A stretch of 64,000 nt of DNA. It comes from JACVRW01 sp963826165 (lineage in GTDB: Bacteria > Actinomycetota > Thermoleophilia > Solirubrobacterales > Thermoleophilaceae). Location of the stretch: positions 693,426-757,425 of the forward strand of contig CAWGWC010000007.1 of the NCBI GenBank assembly GCA_963826165.1, given 5' to 3'. The notes under the pieces were generated by a model that was not told the DNA's origin, searched no databases, and worked only from the letters and a program-made list of their open reading frames with translations. Every line of letters starts with the position of its first letter. Position 1 is the stretch's first letter. Below are positions 8,378 to 27,034 of this stretch, in pieces. The translations under genes were made by a program, and so were the position numbers.

Positions 8378-9001
8378 TCAGCCCTCGCTCCGGATCTCGA
8401 CCACGGAGCCCTTGGAGCCGGGCACCGAGCCACGTACCAGCAGAAGATTCTGTTCGGGCCGCACGTCCACGACCTGCAGCCCGCGCTGGGTGGCGCGCTT
8501 GTTGCCCATCTGGCCGGGGCCGCGGATGCCCTTGAACACCCGAGCGGGGTCGGCCGAGGCGCCGATCGAACCCGGCGCGCGCACATTGTGCGAGCCGTGC
8601 GAGACAGGCCCGCGCGAGAAGTTGTGGCGCTTGATCGTGCCGGCGAAGCCCTTGCCCTTGGAGACTCCGGAGACCTTGACGGTCTGGCCCTTCTCGAACA
8701 CCGAGTCGACCTTGACCTCGGCGCCCAGCTCAGCCTCGCCCGGATCGCCGCGGAACTCCGCGAGGTGCTTCATGGGGCCGACGTCGGCCTTCTTCAAGTG
8801 CCCGAGGCGCGCCTTCTGCAGACCCTTCTCCGACGAGGCGCCGAAGGCCAGCTGGAGAGCGTCGTAGCCGTCGCGGTCCTCGCGCCGGATGGCCGTGACG
8901 AAGCACGGACCGGCCTCGATCACGGTCACGCGCTCGACGTGCCCGTCTTCTGAGTCGAAGACCTGCGTCATGCCGAGTTTTCTTCCGAGTAGCCCAGCCA
9001 T
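8378..9001 (-). CDS. rplC: Ribosomal protein L3
   Basis: L3 nucleates 50S assembly and approaches the peptidyl-transferase centre. The protein is 207 aa, with MAGLLGRKLGMTQVFDSEDG at the N-terminus and the L3 signature FAGTIKRHNFSRGPVSHGSH, including the Gln/Arg-rich loop. It is in canonical S10-operon position after rpsJ. Confidence 0.98.
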   Translation of the reverse strand: MAGLLGRKLGMTQVFDSEDGHVERVTVIEAGPCFVTAIRREDRDGYDALQLAFGASSEKGLQKARLGHLKKADVGPMKHLAEFRGDPGEAELGAEVKVDSVFEKGQTVKVSGVSKGKGFAGTIKRHNFSRGPVSHGSHNVRAPGSIGASADPARVFKGIRGPGQMGNKRATQRGLQVVDVRPEQNLLLVRGSVPGSKGSVVEIRSEG

Positions 9002-9005
9002 GGGG

Positions 9006-9329
9006 TCAGATGAGCTGTATCTGGATGTCCACGCCGGCGGGCAGGTGATCGAGGCGCTGCAGCGAGTCCACCGTCTTGGGGGTGGGCTGCAGGATGTCGA
9101 TCAGCCGCTTGTGCGTGCGGATCTCGAAGTGCTCGCGGGAGTCCTTGTCCTTGAACGGCCCGCGGATCACGCAGTAGACGTTCTTCTCGGTGGGCAGCGG
9201 CACGGGCCCGGACACGGTGGCGCCGGTGCGCACAGCCGTGTCCACGATCTCCTTGGCGGCCGTCTCGATTGCCGAGTGGTCGTAGGCCTTGAGCCGGATG
9301 CGGATCTTGTTCTGCGTGAGAGTTGCCAT
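9006..9329 (-). CDS. rpsJ: Ribosomal protein S10
   Basis: S10 is a 30S head protein and also the NusE antitermination factor. The 107-aa product contains the conserved IRIRLKAYDHSAIETAAKEI and REHFEIRTHKRLIDI segments. It is the first gene of the S10 cluster and follows tuf by 75 bases, which hold a strong hairpin. Confidence 0.98.
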   Translation of the reverse strand: MATLTQNKIRIRLKAYDHSAIETAAKEIVDTAVRTGATVSGPVPLPTEKNVYCVIRGPFKDKDSREHFEIRTHKRLIDILQPTPKTVDSLQRLDHLPAGVDIQIQLI

Positions 9330-9353
9330 GGTGTGCGTCTGAGACAGACTGAA

Positions 9354-9380
9354 GGGCGGGCTCGAGACTGACGCCCGCCC
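9354..9380 (-). terminator. Hairpin between tuf and rpsJ
   Basis: GGGCGGGC (9354-9361) pairs perfectly with GCCCGCCC (9373-9380) around an 11-nt loop. On the minus strand it follows the tuf stop by about 25 bases and precedes rpsJ. There is no U-tract, so it may be a weak terminator, a processing site or part of an S10-operon leader. Confidence 0.5.
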
Positions 9381-9404
9381 CTCAATGAATCATCTGTCCG
9401 AGGT

Positions 9405-10592
<1,188 letters not shown>

Positions 10593-10620
10593 CTCGAACT
10601 ACCCCTTTCTAAAAGAACAC

Positions 10621-10636
10621 TCGGGTTCGGACCCGA
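10621..10636 (-). terminator. Small hairpin with T-rich tail between fusA and tuf
   Basis: TCGGGT-TCGG-ACCCGA forms a 6-bp stem with a 4-base loop. On the minus strand it is followed within a few bases by a T-rich stretch (TGTTCTTTT) before the tuf ribosome-binding site. It could partially terminate or attenuate between fusA and tuf. The evidence is the fold alone. Confidence 0.35.
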
Positions 10637-10667
10637 ACTTGCGAAACATACTCGGTTTACTCACGCT

Positions 10668-12782
<2,115 letters not shown>

Positions 12783-12812
12783 GTGTCCTTGTTGCTTTCC
12801 GTCTCAGAGCAG

Positions 12813-12833
12813 AAAAAAGGCCCTTTCCGGGCC
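12813..12833 (-). terminator. Rho-independent terminator just upstream of fusA
   Basis: On the minus strand GGCCC-GGAAA-GGGCC is followed by T6 (A6 on plus at 12813-12818). It sits 30 bases before the fusA start. It would stop transcripts arriving from rpsG across the inserted block, or act as a leader attenuator of fusA. Confidence 0.6.
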
Positions 12834-12914
12834 CAGTGCTACGTGCGGCGACTAACCCGGGCGATCTCTATGTGGAATAGGACTCCATCGGTGTGAGCAA
12901 CCGCCTGCCCTCGC

Positions 12915-13466
12915 GTGGCTGAGCGAGGCCGTGGGCGGCTGGGAGAAGCCGCCCGCGAAGCGATCCCCGATGGTAGCAGGCGATCCCGGGTCAAATCCGG
13001 GCTGCAAGCGGCGCCGCGAGCCATCACGGCGGTGGGCATCGTGGCCGCGCTGCTGCTCGTGGCCAGCGAGTTCACGGCGGTGGCCTCGGTGGACGTCGCC
13101 AGCGGGAGCTGCGAGGTGATTCAGGACACCGATCCGGCCCTGGCCGACCGCTGCGAGCTGAGCGGGCTCGAGCGAAACGGGGGTGCCTTCCTGCTCCTGG
13201 CGGTGCTCGCCGCCGTGATGGCCTGGGGCGCGGGGATCGGCCGCTCACGGCCGGCCGCCGCCGCGCTCGCCGTCATCGGCGCGCTGGTGCTGGGCTGGGC
13301 GCTGCTGGTGGACCTGCCGGTGACGGACGACACCGGCGCCCTGGGACGCAACTTCGACGGCGCGTTCGCGTCCGCGGGGCCGGGCTTCACGCTCGAGTTG
13401 CTGGGCGGCGCCCTGGCGCTGGTGGCCGGCCTCGCCGGACTCGTGCGGCGGTCCTCCGCAGCCTGA
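12915..13466 (+). CDS. Small four-helix membrane protein, unknown function
   Basis: I do not recognise the family. The 183-aa product (GTG start) has a basic N-terminus and about four hydrophobic helices: residues 36-60, 90-108, 112-132 and 157-178. A probable extracytoplasmic loop carries two Cys (SCEVIQDTDPALADRCEL). It is transcribed against fusA and rpsG and lies 11 bases before a possible start of the next gene, so the two may be cotranscribed. The start is uncertain because the first 30 residues are low-complexity and overlap the fusA upstream region. Confidence 0.6.
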   Translation: MAERGRGRLGEAAREAIPDGSRRSRVKSGLQAAPRAITAVGIVAALLLVASEFTAVASVDVASGSCEVIQDTDPALADRCELSGLERNGGAFLLLAVLAAVMAWGAGIGRSRPAAAALAVIGALVLGWALLVDLPVTDDTGALGRNFDGAFASAGPGFTLELLGGALALVAGLAGLVRRSSAA

Positions 13467-13492
13467 CACCATCCTCGGTGTTGATCGTTTCG

Positions 13493-14491
13493 ATGAGGTT
13501 CCTCGCCCTGCTGGCCGGGTTCGCGGTCCTGGCGCTGCCCGGCGCCGCACTCGCCCAGGGCCCGGCCGGCCCACACGTGGCCGTCGGGATCAGCGAGCAG
13601 AGCTCCGCGTTCTTCGGCGACTCCCGCTTCCGCGCCACCGGCATCCGCAACGCCCGGCTGATCGTGCCCTTCGACCTGGTCCGCGCCGGAGGCGACCAGC
13701 TGGCCGGCGCCGACGCCTGGCTCGCCGAGGCTCGCCGGCTCGAGATCGAGCCGCTCGTGACCTTCGCCCACTCCAGTCGGCGCGGGCGCCAGTTCAAGCT
13801 GCCCTCGGTGAGGGCGTACATCGCCCGGGTGCGCGAGTTCCGGCAGCGATACCCGTGGGTGCGCGAGCTGTCCACCTGGAACGAGGCCAACCTCCGCACG
13901 GTCCAGCCCACAGCAAGGAATCCACGCCGCACGGCCGCCTTCTACCGCGCGCTACGGCGAGAGTGCAAGGGCACCGGCTGCAAGGTCGTGGCGGTGGAGG
14001 TGCAGCTCACCGGTTCCTCGCGGACCTGGGAGTGGGTGCGCCGCTTCCGCCGGGCCGCCGGCCGCGGCCCGCACGTCTGGGGCGTGCACAACTACCCCGA
14101 CGTCACGCGGCTGAGCCGCCGCAACACCGGCATCTTCCTGCGCCGGGTGCGCCGCGACGCGGTCTGGATCACCGAGACCGGCGGCATCGTGCGCTTCCGC
14201 AAGTCCTGGCCCTTCGACGAGCGCCGCGCCGCCCGCGCGGTGCGCCACAGCTTCCGCCTCGCGGCGTCGTCACGGCGTATCAAGCGCATGTACCTCTACA
14301 ACTGGCGAGCGGACCTGGTCAACCGACGCTGGGACTCCGGGATCCTGGCCGCCGACGGCAGCGAGCGCCGCGCCTACGGCGAGCTGCTGGACGGCCTCGC
14401 GCTGCCGCGGTTCAGGCCACCGCCACCGCCGGTGGTGCCGATGGCGGAGCCGGATCCGGAGCCGCCCAGCGGTGTGGACGGCGACGACTGA
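13493..14491 (+). CDS. Secreted glycoside-hydrolase-like TIM-barrel protein
   Basis: The product begins MRFLALLAGFAVLALPGAAL, a clear signal peptide with an AxA-like cleavage site (ALAQ). The mature part resembles clan GH-A (GH39/GH5-like) barrels: ELSTWNEANL near residue 125 carries the Asn-Glu pair expected of the acid/base on strand 4, VWGVHNYPD lies near strand 6, and WITETGG near residue 225 carries a candidate nucleophile Glu on strand 7. A Pro-rich C-terminus follows (RPPPPPVVPM). The substrate is unknown. An upstream in-frame start at 13478 would add five residues ahead of the signal peptide. Confidence 0.72.
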   Translation: MRFLALLAGFAVLALPGAALAQGPAGPHVAVGISEQSSAFFGDSRFRATGIRNARLIVPFDLVRAGGDQLAGADAWLAEARRLEIEPLVTFAHSSRRGRQFKLPSVRAYIARVREFRQRYPWVRELSTWNEANLRTVQPTARNPRRTAAFYRALRRECKGTGCKVVAVEVQLTGSSRTWEWVRRFRRAAGRGPHVWGVHNYPDVTRLSRRNTGIFLRRVRRDAVWITETGGIVRFRKSWPFDERRAARAVRHSFRLAASSRRIKRMYLYNWRADLVNRRWDSGILAADGSERRAYGELLDGLALPRFRPPPPPVVPMAEPDPEPPSGVDGDD

Positions 14492-14552
14492 GGGTTGGCA
14501 GCGCGCGGCTGCGCCCCGCTCGAGCCTGCGCGGGCCGCGGAGCGCCCCACGA

Positions 14553-14852
14553 TTGGCTGGGGAAGGGGGCGTACTTTCGATTTCTTGAGCTGCGTCGGAT
14601 TCACCCCCCAGGAGGGGGTCAAGTTGACACAGCGCCCGAGTCGGGGCCCACGCTGACTGGGGAAGCTGCGCGGCGCTCGTCTTTGGTGACTAGTTCGGGG
14701 CGTTCGACGAGTTTGTTGACTTGGGGGCGTAACTCGTCGGACGCCTTCCGTGACGCCGTTAGCTGACTCATCGGGGGGTGTGACGACTTGTTCGTCTATA
14801 CGGCGAACAGAACGTCAAACCCCCCGCCGGGGCGCTCCCCTTCCCCAGCCAA
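14553..14852. repeat. 300-bp segment bounded by a perfect 16-bp inverted repeat
   Basis: TTGGCTGGGGAAGGGG at 14553-14568 and its exact complement at 14837-14852 bound a 300-bp segment. A partial third copy (CTGGGGAAG) occurs inside near 14657, and C6/G5-G6 blocks flank it. No transposase is present. It could be a MITE-like non-autonomous element or the closing stem of a long RNA structure. No clear target-site duplication was identified. Confidence 0.55.
14619..14771 (-). CDS. Possible 50-aa small protein inside the inverted-repeat segment
   Basis: On the minus strand an ATG at 14771 opens a 50-codon frame ending TGA at 14619. It reads MSQLTASRKASDELRPQVNK and continues with a charged helix-like stretch (LVERPELVTKDERRA). 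Its composition looks more protein-like than the surrounding shadow frames. There is no good ribosome-binding site (the upstream is C-rich), so it may be chance. Confidence 0.25.
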   Translation of the reverse strand: MSQLTASRKASDELRPQVNKLVERPELVTKDERRAASPVSVGPDSGAVST

Positions 14853-14896
14853 CCGGATCCCGACCGACCCGCTGCGCCCGACCGAGCGGAGCGCTG

Positions 14897-15367
14897 CTAC
14901 CAGCGGTAGTGCGCGAAGGCCTTGTTGGCCTGGGCCATGCGGAAGATGTCGTCCTTGCGCTTGTAGGCGCCGCCCTGCTGGGACGAGGCGTCGGCCAGCT
15001 CGCCGGCCAGGCGCTCTGACATCGACTTCTCGCGGCGGTTGCGCGAGAACTCCACGAGCCAGCGCACCGCGAGTGTGCGGGCGCGGCGCTGCGGTACCTC
15101 GACCGGTACCTGGTAGGTGGCGCCGCCGACGCGGCGGGAGCGCACCTCGAGGGTCGGGGTGAGCGCCTTGATCGAGTCCTCGAGCGCCGGCACCGGGTCG
15201 TTGTTGGTGCGGCGGGACAGCATGTCGAGGGCGTCGTAGACGGTCTTCTCGGCGACGGACTTCTTGCCGTCGATCATCACCTTGTTGATCACCTGCTGCA
15301 CGAGCTTCGACCCGTACATGGGATCGGGCTCGATCGGGCGAACCCCTGGTGCCGCGCGGCGAGGCAT
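14897..15367 (-). CDS. rpsG: Ribosomal protein S7
   Basis: S7 nucleates 30S head assembly and is the classical autoregulator of the str operon. The 156-aa product begins MPRRAAPGVRPIEPDPMYGS and has the NDPVPALEDSIKALTPTLEV and VPVEVPQRRARTLAVRWLVE family motifs. It follows rpsL after two bases. Unlike the usual order, fusA does not follow directly. Confidence 0.98.
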   Translation of the reverse strand: MPRRAAPGVRPIEPDPMYGSKLVQQVINKVMIDGKKSVAEKTVYDALDMLSRRTNNDPVPALEDSIKALTPTLEVRSRRVGGATYQVPVEVPQRRARTLAVRWLVEFSRNRREKSMSERLAGELADASSQQGGAYKRKDDIFRMAQANKAFAHYRW

Positions 15368-15369
15368 CT

Positions 15370-15765
15370 CTACTTGGCCTTTGCTCCGTACATCGAGCGC
15401 GACTTGCGGCGCTCCGATACGCCGGCGGCATCGAGGGTGCCGCGCACGACCTTGTAGCGCACGCCCGGGAGGTCCTTCACGCGGCCTCCGCGCACCAGCA
15501 CCACCGAGTGCTCTTGAAGGTTGTGGCCCTCACCGGGGATGTAGGCGGTGACCTCCATCTGGTTGGTGAGGCGCACGCGGGCGACCTTGCGCAGAGCCGA
15601 GTTCGGCTTCTTGGGCGTGGTCGTATACACGCGCGTGCATACGCCGCGGCGCTGCGGCGCGGCGTTGCGCTTCTTGCGGCCCTGACCGGACTTGAGGCCC
15701 GGGGTGGCGACCTTCTTCTTGGGCTTGCTGCGGCCCTTGCGGACGAGCTGATTGATGCTTGGCAT
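15370..15765 (-). CDS. rpsL: Ribosomal protein S12
   Basis: S12 lies at the decoding centre. The 131-aa product begins MPSINQLVRKGRSKPKKK and retains the streptomycin-relevant motifs TTTPKKPNSALRK and LPGVRYKVVRG, with the lysines in the sensitive state. The N-terminal region is a few residues longer than in E. coli. It starts 46 bases from a divergent hydrolase gene, so the str promoter should lie in or near that gap. Confidence 0.98.
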   Translation of the reverse strand: MPSINQLVRKGRSKPKKKVATPGLKSGQGRKKRNAAPQRRGVCTRVYTTTPKKPNSALRKVARVRLTNQMEVTAYIPGEGHNLQEHSVVLVRGGRVKDLPGVRYKVVRGTLDAAGVSERRKSRSMYGAKAK

Positions 15766-15811
15766 GCGGCGGGTGATGGTAGCAGCGGCGACTCCCTAGG
15801 CTTCCCGGCCC

Positions 15812-16642
15812 ATGACCCTCGACCAGCACCGGGGCGGCTCGGGCGAGCCGCTCCTCCTCGTACACGGAATCGGTCACACCTGGCGGGGCTTCGTCCCGAT
15901 GCTGCCGCTCCTCGAACCCCGTTTCGACGTGCTCGCGGTGGACCTCCCCGGCTTCGGCAACTCGCCGCCGCTGAACAACGGCCGGGCGCCCACGCCCGAG
16001 GTCCTGGCCGATGCGGTGGAAGAGGCGATGGATGCGGCCGGCTTCGGCACCGCCCACGTGGCCGGCAACTCACTGGGCGGCTGGATCGCCCTCGAGCTTG
16101 CCCGCCGCGGCCGGGCCCGCACCTGCACCGCGCTGTCGCCCGCAGGTCTGGCACACGGACGCGAGCGCGACCTCGCCCGCTCGGTCCTGCTGTCCATGCG
16201 CTGGCTGGCCCGGAACGCGCCGGCGCCCGAGCCGCTGCTGCGCAACCCGGTAACCCGCGCGATCTTCGCCGGCCCGACGCTCGGCAGGCCGTGGCGGTGC
16301 GAGCCGGACGACCTGATCGAGCAGACTCGCCTGTTCGCCGACGCGCCGGGCTTCGACGCCACCCTGACCCACACCCTCGATCGCCAGGTGGCCGGCCTGC
16401 CGGAGATCGACTGCCCCGTGCTGGTGCTGTGGGGAACGAAGGACGTGATCCTGATCCCGCGCCAGGGGCGCCGCTTCGAGCGGCTCATCCCCGGCTGCGA
16501 GCTGCGCTACCTGAAGGGCCTGGGCCACGTGCCCATGTCGGACGACCCCGAGCTCCTGGCCGGGGCCATCACCGAGTTCGCTCTCGGCGGGGCTAGGCCT
16601 GAGCCGCGTTCGCCCGAGCGGCCCGCAGCGGCGCCGGCGTAA
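15812..16642 (+). CDS. Alpha/beta-hydrolase fold enzyme
   Basis: A 276-aa alpha/beta hydrolase. The oxyanion HG motif is LLLVHGIGHTW. The nucleophile elbow is GNSLGG with Ser87, and the candidate acid Asp211 (LWGTKDVIL) and His239 (GLGHVPM) complete the triad. The fold is typical of esterases or C-C hydrolases, and the substrate cannot be assigned. No signal peptide is seen, so it is probably cytoplasmic. Its 3' end overlaps the convergent transporter gene by 50 bases. Confidence 0.85.
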   Translation: MTLDQHRGGSGEPLLLVHGIGHTWRGFVPMLPLLEPRFDVLAVDLPGFGNSPPLNNGRAPTPEVLADAVEEAMDAAGFGTAHVAGNSLGGWIALELARRGRARTCTALSPAGLAHGRERDLARSVLLSMRWLARNAPAPEPLLRNPVTRAIFAGPTLGRPWRCEPDDLIEQTRLFADAPGFDATLTHTLDRQVAGLPEIDCPVLVLWGTKDVILIPRQGRRFERLIPGCELRYLKGLGHVPMSDDPELLAGAITEFALGGARPEPRSPERPAAAPA

Positions 16643-17465
16643 GCGCGGCGGCCACGATCACCAGCACGAAGGCGAAGCTCTGCAGAACGATGCCGACGGT
16701 GGTGCCCGGCATCGGGTCGCCGAACACGAGGATCCCGCCGCTGATGGCCGTCACGTTGGCGGCCGCGCTCGTGAGTGTGATCACCGGAACCGCCTCACCC
16801 TTCTGCAGCCCTCGCGCCGAGGCGTAGAAGGCGATCACCGAGGCGAGGACGCAGGTGAGCAGCCAGGGCGAGACCATTCCGAGCACGCCCTCCTGGCCCA
16901 TCGAGGTGGTGAGCGCCTTGATGGCCACGTCGGAGACGCCGAAGAGGATGCCCGCCGCGGTGCCCAGCATCACGCCGTGGTGCTCGTGTGAGCCGAGCTT
17001 CTTGGACAGGACGAGGGCCGTGCCGAGCACCAGCAGTGCCGACTCGAAGGCGATCATGCCCGCGAGCGAGTAGCTCGAGTGGCCCCCGCCGCTGGTGGGC
17101 AGGGTCACGGCGAGCAGGACGAGCCCGAGCGCCGTGAGGCCGACCCCGGCCCACTGGCGGGTGCCGACCGAGCAGCCGAAGAAGCGCTCGGCCAGGACCG
17201 TCAGGAACACGAGGCCACCGGCGATCACGGCCTGGACGATCGACAGCGGGGCCATGGCGAGCGCGCCCACGTGGAAGATCCAGGCGATCAGGGCGACCAG
17301 CATGCCGACCGCGAACCACTTCGAGCGGAAGAGGCCCACGGCGCTGGCCACGGGATGCCTGAGCGACACGTCGGGCGCGGCGCAGGCGCCGCGATGCTTG
17401 AGTAGGAAGCCGACGTTGGTGGCGAATGCACACAGCAACGCAAGCACTATTCCGAGTTGGAGCAC
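16593..17465 (-). CDS. DMT-superfamily (EamA/NIPA-like) membrane transporter
   Basis: A 290-aa hydrophobic protein with about nine or ten helices and two similar halves, consistent with the drug/metabolite transporter superfamily. The start (LGIVLALLCAFATNVGFLLK) and the helix IVQAVIAGGLVFLTVLAERF resemble NIPA/EamA proteins. The substrate is not predictable. It converges on the hydrolase gene and lies upstream of neither ribosomal transcript. Confidence 0.75.
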   Translation of the reverse strand: MLQLGIVLALLCAFATNVGFLLKHRGACAAPDVSLRHPVASAVGLFRSKWFAVGMLVALIAWIFHVGALAMAPLSIVQAVIAGGLVFLTVLAERFFGCSVGTRQWAGVGLTALGLVLLAVTLPTSGGGHSSYSLAGMIAFESALLVLGTALVLSKKLGSHEHHGVMLGTAAGILFGVSDVAIKALTTSMGQEGVLGMVSPWLLTCVLASVIAFYASARGLQKGEAVPVITLTSAAANVTAISGGILVFGDPMPGTTVGIVLQSFAFVLVIVAAALTPAPLRAARANAAQA

Positions 17466-17591
17466 GAGTTATCTAAAGAGAGTGGTCTGGTTCAGCGTTC
17501 TAGGGGAAGGCGGACTCCCCTATCCGATAGTTCGTCCTATCGGCCCCCACGCCTCCCGCTTGAACGAGAAGGCGCCTAAGTCGTCAACCTA

Positions 17592-18131
17592 ATGGCTGCC
17601 CGTCAACGGCAAAACGAAACTTTGCAACAACAAGCGCACGACACACGACCAATCCTGTTCCTCGACGTGGACGGGGTGATCAGCCTCTTCGGGTTCCGAC
17701 CCGGAGAGGACACCCTGCCCGGCCCCCTGCACTGGATTGACGGTGTCGCTCACTGCATCCCCGAAGACAACGGGGCAAGACTGGTCAGGCTAGCTGAAGG
17801 GTTTGACCTTGTTTGGGCAACCGGGTGGGAGGAACGCGCCAATGACCATCTGCCCTGGCTGCTCAAGCTGCCTTTCCGCAGCCTGCCGGTGCTCACCTTC
17901 GACGGCCGCGCCGTGTTCGGGTCCGCCCACTGGAAGCTCGATGCGATCGAGGAGTACGCGTATCAGCGCCCGGCTGCCTGGGTCGACGACAACCTCGACG
18001 AGGAGTGCCGGGAGTGGGCGGCAATGCGCGCCGTGCCCACCCTGCTGGTGGAGACGAGCCCCGCGGTCGGGCTCACCGACGACCACGTGACGGAGTTGCT
18101 CGACTGGGCGGCCGGCCTGCGCCAGGCGTGA
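17592..18131 (+). CDS. HAD-like hydrolase domain protein
   Basis: A 179-aa protein with HAD motif I as LFLDVDGVISLFG near residue 24. WATGWEERAN (about residue 75) follows, as in the HAD domains of the so-called Swiss-army-knife nucleic-acid repair group, and the acidic motif WVDDNLDEECREW lies near residue 130. The substrate is unknown. It is a single gene on the strand opposite to rpoC, with which it converges. Confidence 0.75.
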   Translation: MAARQRQNETLQQQAHDTRPILFLDVDGVISLFGFRPGEDTLPGPLHWIDGVAHCIPEDNGARLVRLAEGFDLVWATGWEERANDHLPWLLKLPFRSLPVLTFDGRAVFGSAHWKLDAIEEYAYQRPAAWVDDNLDEECREWAAMRAVPTLLVETSPAVGLTDDHVTELLDWAAGLRQA

Positions 18132-18137
18132 TTGCGC

Positions 18138-18168
18138 AAAAAGACGGGCCGCCCGAAGGCGACCCGTC
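18138..18168 (-). terminator. Rho-independent terminator of rpoBC
   Basis: On the minus strand GACGGGTCGCC-TTCG-GGCGGCCCGTC forms an almost perfect stem with a UUCG loop and is followed by T5 (A5 on plus at 18138-18142). It lies 28 bases after the rpoC stop. Confidence 0.85.
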
Positions 18169-18195
18169 TCGAGACTTGCGTGTGCCCGTCGGGCC

Positions 18196-22266
<4,071 letters not shown>

Positions 22267-22274
22267 TCGGTCCC

Positions 22275-25883
<3,609 letters not shown>

Positions 25884-25954
25884 GACGGCAACTCCTTCGA
25901 GTCAGTTGAGACAACGGCGGGCGAGGGCGAAACGGGCGCAAAGCGCGACCGACC

Positions 25955-25984
25955 AGAATAGCAGACCGAAACCCGCCCCCACAA
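25955..25984 (-). promoter_or_regulatory. Candidate rpoB promoter
   Basis: On the minus strand TTGTGG (25979-25984) is followed 18 bases later by TATTCT (25955-25960), about 70 bases before the rpoB start. Both boxes are reasonable sigma-70 matches. A GCCCC/GGGGC hairpin overlaps the -35 side. This is inferred from sequence only. Confidence 0.45.
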
Positions 25985-26114
25985 GGGGCGGTTGCGAGCC
26001 CACTCTCGGTGGCTCGCCCGGCCATCACGGACCCCGTCCCGAGGCGCCGAGAGTATGTGTCGGCGCGGCTAACGAGGGACGGCTACGGCTATAGGCCGAC
26101 GGCCAGGATAGCGG

Positions 26115-26624
26115 CTATTCCTTGGTTTGGGCCCGCACAGCCAGGGCCACCATCGCCGCCGAGTACAACGAGTGGGGCACCCGGAAGCTGCGGCGCGTCA
26201 GGGGGCGCAGCAGGGTCACGCCGGTGCCCACCGCCAGGTCGCGAGCGAAATGGGCCAGCCCGCCGGCGGCCGCGCCCCGCGCATACTCCCTGAGCGGTCC
26301 TCTGGCCGCGGCGCCGATCAGGGTCGGCAGAGCCAGCGCCAGCAGACCGTGCGTCACCGGCCGGGGGTCGTCCACCTGGGGCAGCGTGCGCGAGAACACG
26401 AGCGGGACGTGGTCCACGTCGGGCATCACCGAGCCCGCCATGAAGCCCGCCGACCACTCGGGCGAGCGCTCGGGGAGGTTCAGGAGCACCAGGGCCGCGG
26501 TGGCCACGTGGGCGGGCTCGTCCAGCAGGCCGATCAACAGCCAGGGCGGCCTCAGGTGCCGGATCGTCAGGTCCGCGGCCAGCACCGTGGTCACCGCCGC
26601 CAGCGCGATCGTTCGGCGGCTCAC
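26115..26624 (-). CDS. YdjM-like membrane protein (putative metal-dependent hydrolase)
   Basis: A 169-aa membrane protein starting at GTG 26624, which overlaps the VOC gene stop as GTGA. Conserved polar motifs sit between hydrophobic helices: DEPAHVATA, VMPDVDHVPL, and PVTHGLLALAL. This His/Asp pattern is that of the YdjM (LexA-binding, membrane-bound predicted metal hydrolase) family. No activity is proven for that family that I can rely on. It is the last gene of the three-gene block inserted between rplL and rpoB. Confidence 0.65.
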   Translation of the reverse strand: MSRRTIALAAVTTVLAADLTIRHLRPPWLLIGLLDEPAHVATAALVLLNLPERSPEWSAGFMAGSVMPDVDHVPLVFSRTLPQVDDPRPVTHGLLALALPTLIGAAARGPLREYARGAAAGGLAHFARDLAVGTGVTLLRPLTRRSFRVPHSLYSAAMVALAVRAQTKE

Positions 26625-27022
26625 CGGCCCTCGTACGAGATCAGCTCGAGCAGGCTGCCGTCGGGGTCGCGGAAGTAGACGCTCGTGCCCTCGTCGCGGC
26701 CGCCGTAGCGGGTGACCGGTCCCTCCTCGATGTCCACCTCGTGGGCGTTCAGATGCTCTTGGGCCGTCTCGATCGGCCCATCCCACACGAGGCAGAGGTC
26801 GGCGCCGCCGGGCTCGGCCGGCCGCTGCGCGATCGGGTGCGGGTCCATGCCGGGCCCATGGACGTTCAGCTGCTGGTCACCGAAGCGGTAGTGCCGTGAC
26901 GGGCCGCCGTCACCCTTGTCGATCAGCTCCGCGCCGAGCACGTCGCGGTAGAACGCGTTCGAGCGCTCCCAGTCGGAGACGTGGATCACCACGTGGTCGA
27001 TGCGAATCGGCGGCGCGTTCAA
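26621..27022 (-). CDS. VOC-family (glyoxalase/dioxygenase-like) protein
   Basis: A 133-aa single VOC unit. IDHVVIHVSDWERSNAFYRD at the N-terminus carries a metal-binding His, and YFRDPDGSLLELISY at the C-terminus carries a metal-binding Glu. The substrate is unknown (glyoxalase I, fosfomycin-type or extradiol dioxygenase-like). It lies 12 bases after the restored ggt stop and overlaps the next gene. Confidence 0.85.
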   Translation of the reverse strand: MNAPPIRIDHVVIHVSDWERSNAFYRDVLGAELIDKGDGGPSRHYRFGDQQLNVHGPGMDPHPIAQRPAEPGGADLCLVWDGPIETAQEHLNAHEVDIEEGPVTRYGGRDEGTSVYFRDPDGSLLELISYEGR

Positions 27023-27034
27023 CCCTGCCGAATG

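Larger units (their letters stand above)
14492..14896. other. 405-bp gene-free stretch between the GH-like gene and rpsG
   Basis: This gap lies between convergent genes. Most of it is the 300-bp inverted-repeat segment described separately, with visibly more T and A than the flanks. No tRNA, known riboswitch or recognisable protein was seen in it, apart from one weak 50-codon minus-strand ORF. Confidence 0.6.

Noticed and set aside
7459..8586. 375-codon frame suggesting an L4-L23 fusion
   Set aside because: Only the last 98 codons look like L23; rplD lies in another frame with a normal ATGA junction, so the extension is a shadow.
12970..13015. T-arm-like sequence (CCCGG-GTCAAAT-CCGGG) near 12990
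   Set aside because: No acceptor, D or anticodon arms can be formed around it, and it lies within the start of an open reading frame.
15370..15765. Possible streptomycin-resistant rpsL
   Set aside because: The PKKPNS and LPGVRY motifs carry the sensitive residues.
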